Shown piece by piece: positions 22,857 through 31,273 of a stretch of DNA of 64,000 nt. Below the pieces are notes generated by a model that worked only from the letters and a program-made list of their open reading frames with translations, was not told the origin of the DNA and did no database searches. The stretch spans positions 1 to 64,000 of the forward strand of contig NZ_JAHFVL010000001.1 of NCBI RefSeq assembly GCF_018599185.1, read 5' to 3'. Within the stretch, counting starts at the first letter, position 1. Every line of letters starts with the position of its first letter. The position numbers and the translations under genes were made by a program. This DNA comes from Rhodanobacter sp. LX-99. GTDB taxonomy: Bacteria; Pseudomonadota; Gammaproteobacteria; Xanthomonadales; Rhodanobacteraceae.

Positions 22857-23666
22857 CTAGATCTGGGTATTCCGGTAGCGTTTCGATTCGCGCGCGGAAA
22901 GCCACATGGCCAGCCGGTCCGGCAGCAACTGGATGACGGCCTTGATGGTGCGGTTGACCCGGCCCGGGATGTACACGGCGTCGCCGCGTTCGACCGCCGC
23001 GATGCCCTGGTGCACCACTTCCTCCGCGCTCAGCCACATGAAGCCGGGCAGTTTGTTCATCTTGTCGCGGGTGCGGGTGACGTCGTGGAATTCCGACCAG
23101 GTGAAACCAGGGCAGAGGGCGCAGACGTTCACCCCGGCCGTGCGGTTTTCCAGCGCCAGCGACTGCGAGAACTTGATCAGGTAGGCCTTGCTGGCGGCGT
23201 ACAAGGTATGCCCGGCCGGCCCCGGGACGTGCCCGGCGAGCGAGGCGACGTTGACGATGCGGCCATGACCGCGCCGGCGCATGCCGGGCAGCAACCGCCA
23301 AGCCAGTTCGGTGGGCGCGGTCAGCAATACCTGCAGGAAGTCCGCGTGGGCCACCCAGCCGTTGGCGACGAAGGTGCCGGGTACGCCGTAACCGGCGTTG
23401 TTGATCAACCAGTCGACCTGCAGGCCACGCTGCTCCAGTGCATCGCACAGTGCCTGTGGCGTGGTCGGGTCCGCGAGGTCGTGCGCCAGCACGGTCACCT
23501 GGACGGCATGTTGTCCGCGGAGTTCAGTGGCGAGAGCTTCCAGCCGGTCGGCGCGGCGCGCGGTCAGCACCAGGTCATGGCCCATTGCGGCGAGTTGCCG
23601 GGCAAATGCGGCACCGATGCCGGATGAGGCGCCGGTGATCAGGCTGAGCGGGCGGGGAGGCGTCAT
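22857..23666 (-). CDS. Short-chain dehydrogenase/reductase (SDR)
   Basis: 269 residues of classical SDR: cofactor motif TGASSGIGAAFARQ, LINNAGYG, catalytic Ser in VNVASLAGH and Y-x3-K in LYAASKAYL. The arginines in TARRADRL after beta-2 suggest NADP(H). The C-terminus IQLLPDRLAMWLSARESKRYR resembles SDRs acting near membranes on lipid or ketone substrates. Substrate unknown. Divergent from tpiA with 126 bp between them. Confidence 0.88.
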   Translation of the reverse strand: MTPPRPLSLITGASSGIGAAFARQLAAMGHDLVLTARRADRLEALATELRGQHAVQVTVLAHDLADPTTPQALCDALEQRGLQVDWLINNAGYGVPGTFVANGWVAHADFLQVLLTAPTELAWRLLPGMRRRGHGRIVNVASLAGHVPGPAGHTLYAASKAYLIKFSQSLALENRTAGVNVCALCPGFTWSEFHDVTRTRDKMNKLPGFMWLSAEEVVHQGIAAVERGDAVYIPGRVNRTIKAVIQLLPDRLAMWLSARESKRYRNTQI

Positions 23667-23792
23667 GCGGCATTCCGTGAACGAAACGTCATTCTTGACC
23701 GACCCGGCCGACCGGCGCCAGTAGTCTGCGCAGGTTTGCCCATATCCTGGGCCATCGGTAAGCTTGCCGTTTGACCGCAACGGAAGCAGCAC

Positions 23793-24560
23793 ATGCGCAA
23801 GAAATTCGTCGCCGGCAACTGGAAAATGCACGGCAGCCGTTCGATGGCCAAGGCCCTGGTGAACGACGTCGCCGCAGGCATGCCGGACGATATCGATGTG
23901 GCCGTATTCCCGCCGTTTCCCTACGTGGCCGAACTGGCTTGGCAGCACGCCGATTCCGGCCTGGGCGTTGGCGCGCAGGACGTCAGCGAGCATGAGGGGC
24001 AGGGCGCGTATACCGGCGAAGTCTCCGCCGCCATGCTGGCGGATGTTGGCGCGCGCTGGGTGCTGGTCGGCCATTCCGAGCGCCGCCAGTACCACGGCGA
24101 GGGCGACGAACTGGTCGCGCGCAAATTTGCCGCAGCCCGTGCCGGCGGCCTGACGCCGATCCTGTGCCTGGGCGAAACCCTGGAGCAGCGTAAAACTGGT
24201 GAAACCGAAGCGGTCATCGCACGGCAGCTGCAGGCGGTGCTGGCGCTCAATGGCGTGGCCAGTTTCGACACCGCGGTAATCGCCTACGAACCGGTCTGGG
24301 CGATCGGCAGCGGCCATACCGCCAGTCCGGAGCAGGCGCAGCAGGTGCATGCCTTCATTCGTAGCCAACTGGAAAAGGAAGATGTTATGATTGCCCGTCT
24401 GACCCGACTGCTTTACGGCGGCAGCGTCAAGGCGGCCAATGCCGCGGAATTGTTCGCGCAGGCGGACGTGGATGGAGGGCTGATCGGCGGTGCCTCTCTG
24501 ACCGCATCCGACTTCCTTGGAATCTGCGCCGCGGCGCATCAGTCGCTACAGGCTCAATAG
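23793..24560 (+). CDS. tpiA: Triosephosphate isomerase
   Basis: 255 residues. Catalytic Lys in GNWKMHG, electrophilic His in LVGHSERRQ, catalytic Glu in AYEPVWAIGSG and the phosphate loop LYGGSVKAANA. It interconverts DHAP and glyceraldehyde-3-P in glycolysis and gluconeogenesis. The last residues come 7 bp before secG, so the two form an operon, the usual order in Xanthomonadales. Confidence 0.97.
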   Translation: MRKKFVAGNWKMHGSRSMAKALVNDVAAGMPDDIDVAVFPPFPYVAELAWQHADSGLGVGAQDVSEHEGQGAYTGEVSAAMLADVGARWVLVGHSERRQYHGEGDELVARKFAAARAGGLTPILCLGETLEQRKTGETEAVIARQLQAVLALNGVASFDTAVIAYEPVWAIGSGHTASPEQAQQVHAFIRSQLEKEDVMIARLTRLLYGGSVKAANAAELFAQADVDGGLIGGASLTASDFLGICAAAHQSLQAQ

Positions 24561-24567
24561 AAACCTT

Positions 24568-25029
24568 ATGTTCGTCATTTTCAGCGTGTTTTACATTCTG
24601 ATCGCTGCGGCGATGATCGTGCTGATCCTGCTGCAGAACGGCGCGGGTGCCGACGCCGGTTCGGGCTTCGGTGGCGGCGCATCGGCCACGGTGTTTGGCG
24701 CACGTGGTTCGTCCACGTTCCTGACGCGTGCCACCGGCGTGCTTGCGGGTTTGTTCTTCCTGCTCAGCCTCGGCATGGGTATCTACCTGCATGGCAACGG
24801 CGCACCGCATACCAATGCGGAAGATCTGGGCGTGATGGCCGCGCTCGCCGACAAACCGGCTGCCGGCAAGACGACCCCGGCCGCACCGGCGGCCGGCTCG
24901 GAAGTGCCAGCGGCGGCCCCCGGTGCAACCAACAACGCCGTCCCGGCCGCACAGCCGGCGGCAACCCCCGCCCCGACCCAGAGTCAGGGCGAGGTACCGG
25001 CAGCCACCAAGCCGCCGGCCAAGCACTGA
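24568..25029 (+). CDS. secG: SecG, preprotein translocase subunit, with long Ala/Pro tail
   Basis: 153 residues. Two membrane segments (about 2-22 and 52-74) flank the conserved LLQNGAGADAGSGFGGGASATVFGARG loop region typical of SecG. It joins SecYE in the inner membrane and aids SecA-driven export. The C-terminal 60 residues are a low-complexity Ala/Pro/Thr tail, making it longer than E. coli SecG (110). ATG at 24568. tRNA-Leu follows after 11 bp. Confidence 0.95.
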   Translation: MFVIFSVFYILIAAAMIVLILLQNGAGADAGSGFGGGASATVFGARGSSTFLTRATGVLAGLFFLLSLGMGIYLHGNGAPHTNAEDLGVMAALADKPAAGKTTPAAPAAGSEVPAAAPGATNNAVPAAQPAATPAPTQSQGEVPAATKPPAKH

Positions 25030-25040
25030 GCAACACACCT

Positions 25041-25125
25041 GCCCAGGTGGCGGAACTGGTAGACGCACTACCTTGAGGTGGTAGCGACGCAAGTCGTAGG
25101 GGTTCGAGTCCCCTCTTGGGCACCA
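25041..25125 (+). tRNA. tRNA-Leu (GAG)
   Basis: 85 nt including an encoded CCA. Acceptor GCCCAGG pairs with CTTGGGC (one G-T pair), anticodon stem CTACC/GGTAG with loop TTGAGGT gives anticodon GAG (25075-25077), and the T-arm is GGGG-TTCGAGT-CCCC. The variable arm makes it a class II tRNA, as expected for leucine. It sits 11 bp after secG and is probably co-transcribed with tpiA-secG. Confidence 0.97.
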
Positions 25126-25158
25126 ATAGACGTTTCAGGAAGTCTCTGAAGCACACGG

Positions 25159-25184
25159 AACCCCGCATAACAGCGGGGTTTTTT
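25159..25184 (+). terminator. Rho-independent terminator after tRNA-Leu
   Basis: 8-bp stem AACCCCGC / GCGGGGTT with loop ATAACA, followed by a T-run. It ends the tpiA-secG-tRNA unit and isolates it from the accessory genes downstream. Confidence 0.9.
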
Positions 25185-25558
25185 GTGTCTGAATGTCTGA
25201 TTCAATGCGTTGCTGCAACCCGACAAGATTCGCTCAACATTGCGGGGTTCGATGACATGAAGTTTGCAGGTTACGGCTGATCAGAAATCGGATTCGATTG
25301 GGTCGAGCTGTTCTTCATTCAGATCGTCGTAGAACACCACTTCGAGTAACTGCAGCAATCCCTTGGCGCGCGGGTCTGGACAAACTCCCTGCAGCACGGT
25401 GCTGATCATCCTTCGCCTACACGCCGTGGCGCGATCTGCCGATCCCGTCCAAGTGCGGGCGCCGCCAATATGCCGGTGCCCCGTGAGTCAGGCTCGGACT
25501 GCCCTCTGTCAGCACGGACCTACGATCGGGGCAACCTTTCCTGCATAGGGTGCCGCGC
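25185..25558. other. Region downstream of the tRNA, mostly gene-free
   Basis: About 370 bases of lower coding density than the rest of the window. No integrase gene, and no repeat of the tRNA 3' end that would mark an attachment site, was seen. The only candidate is the short minus-strand frame at 25281-25409, listed separately. In Xanthomonas genomes the nuoA promoter and gene lie in this position. Confidence 0.5.
25281..25409 (-). CDS. Possible 42-codon ORF or gene remnant
   Basis: The minus-strand frame MISTVLQGVCPDPRAKG... ends in acidic LNEEQLDPIESDF. The C-terminal half looks like real protein (amphipathic, acidic, balanced composition) and an AAGG lies before the ATG, but the length is small and I recognise no family. 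It may be the C-terminal remnant of a decayed gene, since the frame stays open upstream with poor composition. Confidence 0.25.
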   Translation of the reverse strand: MISTVLQGVCPDPRAKGLLQLLEVVFYDDLNEEQLDPIESDF

Positions 25559-25801
25559 ATGATCGTCTACGCCATCAAGCAGAACGAAAGCGGGCTGTGG
25601 AGCGTCTCCTACATGGGCATCACGCTCGCGGACGGACTGCACCTCGGCCCCGCCATCACGCGGGCGAGGGATGCCGCTCGAGCTGAACACCTGGACTCTG
25701 GCCTCACCACACGGGTAGAGATGCATGACGCTGGCGCGATCGTGCCCCTGGCCAGCTACTACCAGAAGCCGCAGGGTAACTGGACGGGCGCCACGGCGTG
25801 A
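25559..25801 (+). CDS. Small conserved-looking protein, paralogue of the protein at 26583
   Basis: 80 residues, MIVYAIKQNESGLWSVSYMG..., predicted beta-beta-helix-beta. Side by side with the first 70 residues of the protein at 26583 it shares KQ-x3-G-x-W-x-V, ITL-x2-(G/L)-L-x-LG-x-AI, AR-x2-AR-x-EH and RVEM. The fold pattern recalls DUF2188-type domains, but I do not claim membership. Function unknown. An alternative GTG start lies at 25550. It overlaps the next small gene by GTGA, so the pair is probably co-translated. Confidence 0.6.
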   Translation: MIVYAIKQNESGLWSVSYMGITLADGLHLGPAITRARDAARAEHLDSGLTTRVEMHDAGAIVPLASYYQKPQGNWTGATA

Positions 25802-25977
25802 GGGCGAGCGCGCCCGAGCGGATAAATCTTCGCGACCGGCTGAGCCGCGCCCACTGGTGCGGTTGCTTCAGTTGCAGCGACCGCGAGCTGGTCGAAGCGG
25901 TGCGCGCCACCGGCAGCACCGAGGTCGGCGTGGTGGGGCTGTATCTTCCGTGGCTTGATTCCAACCCCCGGACCTGA
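25798..25977 (+). CDS. Small DUF3606-like protein
   Basis: 59 residues from a GTG that overlaps the preceding stop (GTGA). The central pattern ERINL-x8-HW-x8-ELVEAVRATG-x8-LYL matches the layout of DUF3606 proteins (R-I-N-L, a Trp, then a helix with EL-x-AV and a final YL), which are small proteins of unknown role often found in plasmids and accessory regions. Three cysteines in CGCFSC are unusual for that family. The overlap with 25559-25801 supports it being real. Confidence 0.5.
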   Translation: MRASAPERINLRDRLSRAHWCGCFSCSDRELVEAVRATGSTEVGVVGLYLPWLDSNPRT

Positions 25978-26144
25978 CTGATTTGACTCCGCAGCATTTC
26001 CCGCTGACTTGCCACGATTCACGGCACCCGATCTGGACAAGCTCTCCGTCCATCCGGATCCCTGCCTGGACACCCCAAATTTTCACGGTCAGATCATGGT
26101 CGGGGCATGTAAAAAAGGGGGAACAGGATGGCGGGAAGGCTCAA

Positions 26145-26381
26145 ATGCAGGTGGTGGCCGAACTCGATAAACGCATCGAGGAAGCTCGTCGACTTTTGGT
26201 TCTGGACGAGCTGCATTTGCAACGCGTATCGCAAGCCGGTCTCAGCACCGTGACCGCGCGTGACCTTGTTGAACGGCAGAAACGCTACCTGGACCGCCTG
26301 ATCGTCCATCACGACCGGGTTGTGGCGCACCGGCTCGCCCTTCATGCGCATGATCAGACAGATCCGACTGCGGGAACATGA
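26145..26381 (+). CDS. Small helical hypothetical protein
   Basis: 78 residues beginning MQVVAELDKRIEEARRLLVLDE. It is almost entirely alpha-helical and rich in Arg, Leu and His, with a coiled-coil-like middle (ARDLVERQKRYLDRLIVHHDRVV). GGGAAGG at 26133-26139 is a good ribosome site for the ATG at 26145. The frame is open upstream to 25983, but that part looks non-coding. I do not recognise a family. Confidence 0.5.
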   Translation: MQVVAELDKRIEEARRLLVLDELHLQRVSQAGLSTVTARDLVERQKRYLDRLIVHHDRVVAHRLALHAHDQTDPTAGT

Positions 26382-26497
26382 CGCGTGAAGTCAGTCTCGG
26401 CGGGTTCGCCATGGACTCGAACCCGCAGGATGTCGCACCGCGCTTCCCGCACAACGAGTGTGGGTGGCGGCCGACATATCGAGCCTTCCGGCCGTGA
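26378..26497 (+). CDS. Possible 39-codon ORF
   Basis: ATG overlaps the stop of the previous small gene (ATGA) and reads MTREVSLGGFAMDSNPQDV..., ending FRP. The overlap is the only supporting signal; composition is unremarkable and no family is recognised. It may be chance. Confidence 0.2.
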   Translation: MTREVSLGGFAMDSNPQDVAPRFPHNECGWRPTYRAFRP

Positions 26498-26582
26498 CAC
26501 ATTGTGTCCGGACGGCGAAGGTATTGAACGGCTGGCTGGTCGTGTCGCTACCAGGTTCCTCACCAGAAGGGGAGTGGGTGTC

Positions 26583-26972
26583 ATGGTGACGATTTCGCTG
26601 AAGCAATCGGCTGCGGGCGGCTGGCGTGTTTGCCGCTGCCGGATCACGTTGTTCAGTGACCTGCAGCTGGGGGCGGCGATCAAGCTTGCCCGGGAAATGG
26701 CTCGCGACGAGCATCAGCGCCTCGGGCGCCGGGTTCGCGTGGAAATGCCGGGGCCGATTTCCACGATCCTGCTGGCGCGTTATGCCGACGACGGCACCGA
26801 AAGCGAAGCCAATACCCGCGACACGCCGGCTGCCCGAGCATTGTTCGGCCAGGCGCCGAAACCGCGCCTGAGGCATTTCTGCATGTTGCCGGCACGGCAC
26901 GTCACGGCCAGCATCTCATGGGCGGACAACGGAAGCACCGAACTGCTTGCAATGGGGCGCTGTGCGGCCTAA
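26583..26972 (+). CDS. Small conserved-looking protein, paralogue of the protein at 25559
   Basis: 129 residues from ATG 26583, preceded by AGAAGGGGAG at good spacing. The first 70 residues match the protein at 25559 (KQ..AGGWRV, RITLFSDLQLGAAIKLAR, ARDEHQRLG, RVRVEM). The extra 60-residue tail (DTPAARALFGQAPKPRLRHFC...) has no counterpart there. Function unknown. It lies 31 bp upstream of the GacA/UvrY-type regulator gene and could share its transcript. Confidence 0.6.
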   Translation: MVTISLKQSAAGGWRVCRCRITLFSDLQLGAAIKLAREMARDEHQRLGRRVRVEMPGPISTILLARYADDGTESEANTRDTPAARALFGQAPKPRLRHFCMLPARHVTASISWADNGSTELLAMGRCAA

Positions 26973-27003
26973 TTTCATGCAGCCCAACCAAGGAGGGCGT
27001 CAA

Positions 27004-27657
27004 GTGATCAATGTGGTTCTGGTGGACGATCACGAGCTGGTTCGCACCGGCTTTCGAATGATCCTGCAGCAACAGCCGGACATCAATGTCAGCGGCGAAG
27101 CGGGCAGTGCCGAAGAGGGCCTGCACCTGATCCGGACGCTGGCGCCGGACATCGCCCTGGTCGACGTGCACATGCCCGGCATGAGCGGGATCGAACTCAC
27201 CGAGCGCGTCTGCCGCTCGAAAATGTCCACGCATGTCGTCATCGTGACGGTGGTCGATGACGCACGCTTTCCCAAGCGCCTGCTCGATGCCGGCGCGCTT
27301 GGTTACCTGACCAAGGGCTGCAGTGCCGATGAGCTGGTATCTGCAGTGCGCCAGGTGGCCGGCGGCCGTCGCTATCTTGCCCCGGCAGTTGCGCAGCAGC
27401 TTGCATTGGCCACCCTCGACGGCAGCGCCTCGCCGTTCGACGTGCTGTCCAGCCGCGAACTTGAGGTGGCGATGATGCTGGTACGCGGCAAGCCGCTGAC
27501 CATCATCGGCGAGCAGCTCAATCTGAGCCCGAAAACCGTATCCACCTACAAGCAACGCCTGATGGAAAAGCTGCATGTGGACCATGTGCTCAGCCTGGCC
27601 CATCTGATGACGGTGCACGGTCTGATCGATACACCGAATCACCACGTCGGCAACTGA
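27004..27657 (+). CDS. GacA/UvrY-type LuxR response regulator
   Basis: 217 residues from a GTG with an excellent AGGAGG (26991) 7 bases before it. Receiver domain: VVLVDDHELVRTG acidic pocket, phospho-Asp in PDIALVDVHMPGMSG, Lys in GYLTKG. C-terminal LuxR HTH: SSRELEVAMMLVRG, LNLSPKTVSTYKQRLMEKL. The linker RRYLAPAVAQQLALATLDG...SPFDVLSSRE is characteristic of GacA/UvrY, regulators that with a BarA/GacS kinase drive CsrB/RsmZ-type sRNAs. The partner kinase is not nearby. Note the structured RNA at 37141-37345. Confidence 0.9.
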   Translation: MINVVLVDDHELVRTGFRMILQQQPDINVSGEAGSAEEGLHLIRTLAPDIALVDVHMPGMSGIELTERVCRSKMSTHVVIVTVVDDARFPKRLLDAGALGYLTKGCSADELVSAVRQVAGGRRYLAPAVAQQLALATLDGSASPFDVLSSRELEVAMMLVRGKPLTIIGEQLNLSPKTVSTYKQRLMEKLHVDHVLSLAHLMTVHGLIDTPNHHVGN

Positions 27658-27680
27658 TCGCGTTGCCGCGTGGCTCGAGG

Positions 27681-27716
27681 CAATAAAAAACCGGACGCGC
27701 GTCCGGTTTTTTATTG
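27681..27716. terminator. Bidirectional terminator between the response regulator gene and rne
   Basis: A perfect 36-bp palindrome: CCGGACGC/GCGTCCGG core flanked by A6 on the left and T6 on the right. It gives a U-tract in both directions and can end both the plus-strand regulator gene and the minus-strand rne transcript. Confidence 0.93.
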
Positions 27717-27738
27717 TGTTGCCCGGTGCCGCGGCGGC

Positions 27739-30700
27739 TCAGCCGTGCGAGTCGTTCTTGTGTGCGTCAGGCTCGTCGTGCGACAGCGACGATGCCGGCT
27801 TGCCTGCTTCGTCAGCCGACGGTGTCGGCTTTGCCGGGGCCAGCAAGTCGCCTTGCTTGGGCAGCGGCAGCGAAGCTATCGGGCTGGCAACCATCGGTTT
27901 TTCCGAAACGTCGACCGTGGCTGCAGGTATCGCCGCGCTGGCTGGATGGTCTTCCTGCCGGGCGGGGACCGGAGTTGTCCCCGTCGGGGACGTCGCTGCA
28001 GACGATGCAGCAATTGGCGTTGCAATCGGGGCGGGAGTCACAGAAGCAACGACTGTCGGGCCTGCTGCCGGAGTCGCTGCTACCGGGGCGGCCCGCACCG
28101 CCGCTAGTTCCTCGGCGAAGGCCCGTCCATCGATCGTCGTCGGCGTCACCGTGGTCGTAGCGATGGTTGCTGGTGCGACGGGGGCGGATTCTACCCCTTC
28201 CACCTGGTGCACATTGGTCGAAGTGACTTGAGGCTTCGGTGCAGCGGGAACAGCCGTGGGGGTGACCCTGACGATATCCTGCTCATCAGCGGCGTTCGTT
28301 GCCGCCGCAGACTTCACCTGATCGGGGATCGGCGGCAGGGTAGGCAGGTTGAACGCCGTGGCGGCGGGCATGGCGGCACTGACTGCCGCCGCAACCGTGG
28401 TAGCGGCGGGCTTTTCGATCGGCTGGGCGGCCATCGGTTGGCGAACTGCCGGCATAGGCATGGCATGGTCGGCCACGGCCACGGCCACGTCGCCTGAAGC
28501 CATGGTCGCGGACGACGATTCACGCGGCGGTTGTTCGTTGCGCACGACCGGGGTGACCGCCGTGGCAGAAGCAGCAGTGGTTTCGTCACGATCCTCGTCA
28601 TCGAGTGCCTGTGCCTGCTCGCTGTCGATGCTCACGCCGTTCGCGCCGGCTTCGTCATGACGGCGGCGGCGGCGACCACCGCGACGCCCGCGACGACGGC
28701 GCGACTGGCTGCCATCTGCATCCATGGCGTTCTCGGCGGACTCCGGTACGGTCGATGCGGCCGGCAGCGTGAGCAGAAGTTCGGCTTCTTTGGCCGCGTC
28801 GTCCAGCGGAGCGGCGATGGGGCGCTCATTCGTGGCGACCCGCGGCTGTCGTTCGGTTTTCGCCTGCTGCTGCGGGCCCGGCTTGCGCTCGCCCGCTCGT
28901 GCCTGATTGCTTTCGCCCGTGGCCGGCTTGGGCTGGCGCTCTGCCTTGGCAGTCTGTACTTGTGCCTGCTGAGGCGGACGCGATTGAGCCTCGTTGTTGC
29001 GCTGACGGTTGCTGCGGGCCTGCTGCTGGGCGGCGGATTTCGGCGAGCCTTGCTGGGTCGTTTCGCGCCGCGGCGGGCGCGACGATGACGCGTTCGTACT
29101 ATTGACCGCGCGATTGCCGCGTTCGTCGCGACGATTGCGGTTGCCGCCGTCGCTATTGTTGTCAGCGCGCTGCGGCGCCGGTGCCGGTGCCGCCGCTTCC
29201 GCGTTGCGGAACCAGCCCAGCAGGCGTGCGATGACGCCGCCGGTCGGTGCGGTACGTGCGGCCGGTGCCGCCACCGGCTGACGCCGCGCAGCGGGCTGTG
29301 CCGAGGCAACTGGTGCGACGATTTCTTCGCGCACCGGAGCGGGGCTGGCTGGCACGATACCGCTCACCGCAGGCTGTTCGCCGCTGCCCAGGGCCTGGCC
29401 CATCTTCGGCAGCTCGGCTGTTTCCACTGCAGTCAAGCGCTCGTAGCTGGGCTTGCTGTGTTCGCCCATGTCCGCTTCGCGGATGCGCTGAATCTCGATG
29501 TGCGGGGTTTCCAGCTTCTCGTCGGCGACGATCATCACGTGCACCTTGTGGCGCAATTCGATCTCGACCACGCTGGCACGCTTCTCGTTGAGCAGGAAGT
29601 TCGCGACGCTGCTCGGTGCCTGCACCAGCACTTGGCCGGTGTTGTCCTTCATCGCATGTTCTTCGATCAGGCGCAGGGTCGACAGCGACAGCGATTCCAC
29701 GCCGCGGATGTGGCCGTGACCTTCGCAGCGCGGGCAGGTGATCTGGGTCGCCTCACCAAGGCTCGGGCGCAGCCGCTGGCGCGACATCTCGAGCAGACCG
29801 AAGCGCGAAATGCGGCCGATCTGTACGCGGGCGCGGTCCAGTTTCAGCGCATCCTTCAGGCGATCTTCCACTTCACGCTGGTGCTTCGGGCTGTCCATGT
29901 CGATGAAGTCGATCACCAGCAGGCCGCCGGCATCGCGGATGCGCGCCTGGCGGGCGATTTCCACCGCTGCCTCGCAATTGGTGTTGAACGCCGTTTCCTC
30001 GATGTCGCTGCCCTTGGTCGCCTTGGACGAGTTGACGTCGATCGCGGTCAGCGCTTCGGTCTGGTCGATCACGATCGAACCGCCCGACGGCAGGCGTACC
30101 TGGCGGTCGAACGCGCTCTCGATCTGCGTCTCGATCTGGTAGCGGGTGAACAACGGGGTGTCGTCGCGGTACAGCTTGAGCTTGCGCAGCGCGTTCGGCA
30201 TCACCTGCTGCATGAAGTCGCGGGCGTCGTTGTACAGCGATTCGTCGTCGATCAGGATTTCGCCGATGTCGCTGCGCAGGTAGTCGCGCAGGGCACGGAT
30301 GAACAGCTTCGACTCCTGATAGATCAGGAACGGCGCCTTCTGCTTGCTGGCCGCTTCGGAGATCGACTTCCACAGCTGCAGCAGGTAGTCCAGGTCCCAC
30401 TGCAGTTCTTCGGCGTCGCGGCCGAGGCCGGCGGTGCGCACGATCAGGCCGACGTCGTCAGGCACGGTGACGTGGTCGAGCGCTTCCTTCAGCGCCTGCC
30501 GATCCTCGCCCTCGATCCGGCGCGAGACGCCGCCGGCCTTCGGGTTGTTCGGCATCAGCACCATGTAGCGGCCGGCCAGGCTGATGAACGTGGTCAGGGC
30601 AGCGCCCTTGTTGCCGCGTTCTTCCTTTTCCACCTGCACGACGACTTCCTGACCTTCCTTGATCAGTTCGCGGATGTTCGCCTTGTGCGGGTCCAGGCCA

Positions 30701-30939
30701 GGGGTGAAGTAATCGCGGGAGATTTCCTTCAGCGGCAGGAAGCCGTGGCGTTCGGCGCCATACTCGACGAAGCAGGCTTCGAGTGAAGCCTCAACTCGAG
30801 TGATTCGACCCTTGTAAATATTGGACTTTTTCTGTTCCCGCGAAGGGATTTCGATGTCCAGGTCGTACAGATTCTGGCCATCGACAATGGCCACGCGCAA
30901 CTCTTCACGCTGAGTCGCGTTGATCAACATACGTTTCAT
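27739..30939 (-). CDS. rne: Ribonuclease E
   Basis: 1066 residues. N-terminal catalytic half begins [22 protein letters not shown]1 domain around 35-120; catalytic Asp pair in [10 protein letters not shown] and [11 protein letters not shown]; Zn-link CPRC. The C-terminal half is low-complexity with Arg/Gln-rich RNA-binding stretches ([15 protein letters not shown]) and an Ala/Pro/Thr-rich tail, the scaffold for the degradosome. It cleaves AU-rich single-stranded RNA, matures rRNA/tRNA and cooperates with sRNAs. Start at 30939 chosen from the family start; GAGG lies just upstream. Divergent from rluC, the standard gammaproteobacterial arrangement. Confidence 0.97.
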   Translation of the reverse strand: MKRMLINATQREELRVAIVDGQNLYDLDIEIPSREQKKSNIYKGRITRVEASLEACFVEYGAERHGFLPLKEISRDYFTPGLDPHKANIRELIKEGQEVVVQVEKEERGNKGAALTTFISLAGRYMVLMPNNPKAGGVSRRIEGEDRQALKEALDHVTVPDDVGLIVRTAGLGRDAEELQWDLDYLLQLWKSISEAASKQKAPFLIYQESKLFIRALRDYLRSDIGEILIDDESLYNDARDFMQQVMPNALRKLKLYRDDTPLFTRYQIETQIESAFDRQVRLPSGGSIVIDQTEALTAIDVNSSKATKGSDIEETAFNTNCEAAVEIARQARIRDAGGLLVIDFIDMDSPKHQREVEDRLKDALKLDRARVQIGRISRFGLLEMSRQRLRPSLGEATQITCPRCEGHGHIRGVESLSLSTLRLIEEHAMKDNTGQVLVQAPSSVANFLLNEKRASVVEIELRHKVHVMIVADEKLETPHIEIQRIREADMGEHSKPSYERLTAVETAELPKMGQALGSGEQPAVSGIVPASPAPVREEIVAPVASAQPAARRQPVAAPAARTAPTGGVIARLLGWFRNAEAAAPAPAPQRADNNSDGGNRNRRDERGNRAVNSTNASSSRPPRRETTQQGSPKSAAQQQARSNRQRNNEAQSRPPQQAQVQTAKAERQPKPATGESNQARAGERKPGPQQQAKTERQPRVATNERPIAAPLDDAAKEAELLLTLPAASTVPESAENAMDADGSQSRRRRGRRGGRRRRRHDEAGANGVSIDSEQAQALDDEDRDETTAASATAVTPVVRNEQPPRESSSATMASGDVAVAVADHAMPMPAVRQPMAAQPIEKPAATTVAAAVSAAMPAATAFNLPTLPPIPDQVKSAAATNAADEQDIVRVTPTAVPAAPKPQVTSTNVHQVEGVESAPVAPATIATTTVTPTTIDGRAFAEELAAVRAAPVAATPAAGPTVVASVTPAPIATPIAASSAATSPTGTTPVPARQEDHPASAAIPAATVDVSEKPMVASPIASLPLPKQGDLLAPAKPTPSADEAGKPASSLSHDEPDAHKNDSHG

Positions 30940-31273
30940 GGTGGTAATCCTCGGCTTGGCCGCGCGTCGCGCGCCACGGTGGCGCCACAATGGCGGCCTG
31001 CCGGGGATCGCGCCGCTGCGGTTAAGCGGCAAAAAAACGGCACCGTTTCCGGCGTCGGGATGATTCGGTCAGCTGCGCCCGCCGCCCCGACACCGCAATG
31101 GCATCGGACAAACAGCGGCCCAAACCGTTACGATGAAAGGGAGTCGCGACCGGCCGCCCGAAGGCACCGGAGCAATCCTCGCCGACGTTACGGGCGGGCA
31201 TTCGACCCGATCCAGACTTCGATGGGCAGAATGTAGCGCCCGCCGAGTATCCTATTTAAGCAGGTTTTTTTCA
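30940..31273 (-). promoter_or_regulatory. rne leader / rne-rluC divergent promoter region
   Basis: 334 bp between divergent rne and rluC. In E. coli the long rne leader lets RNase E autoregulate its mRNA, so a long untranslated region here is expected. On the minus strand a short inverted repeat AAACG/CGTTT followed by T7 (31031-31048) resembles a weak intrinsic terminator inside the leader. On the plus side TATTTA at 31251 could be an rluC -10. Promoters were not firmly located. Confidence 0.4.

Noticed and set aside
25041-25125. tRNA-Leu as a proven att site
   Set aside because: No integrase gene and no duplicate of the tRNA 3' end downstream were visible, so integration is only a possibility.
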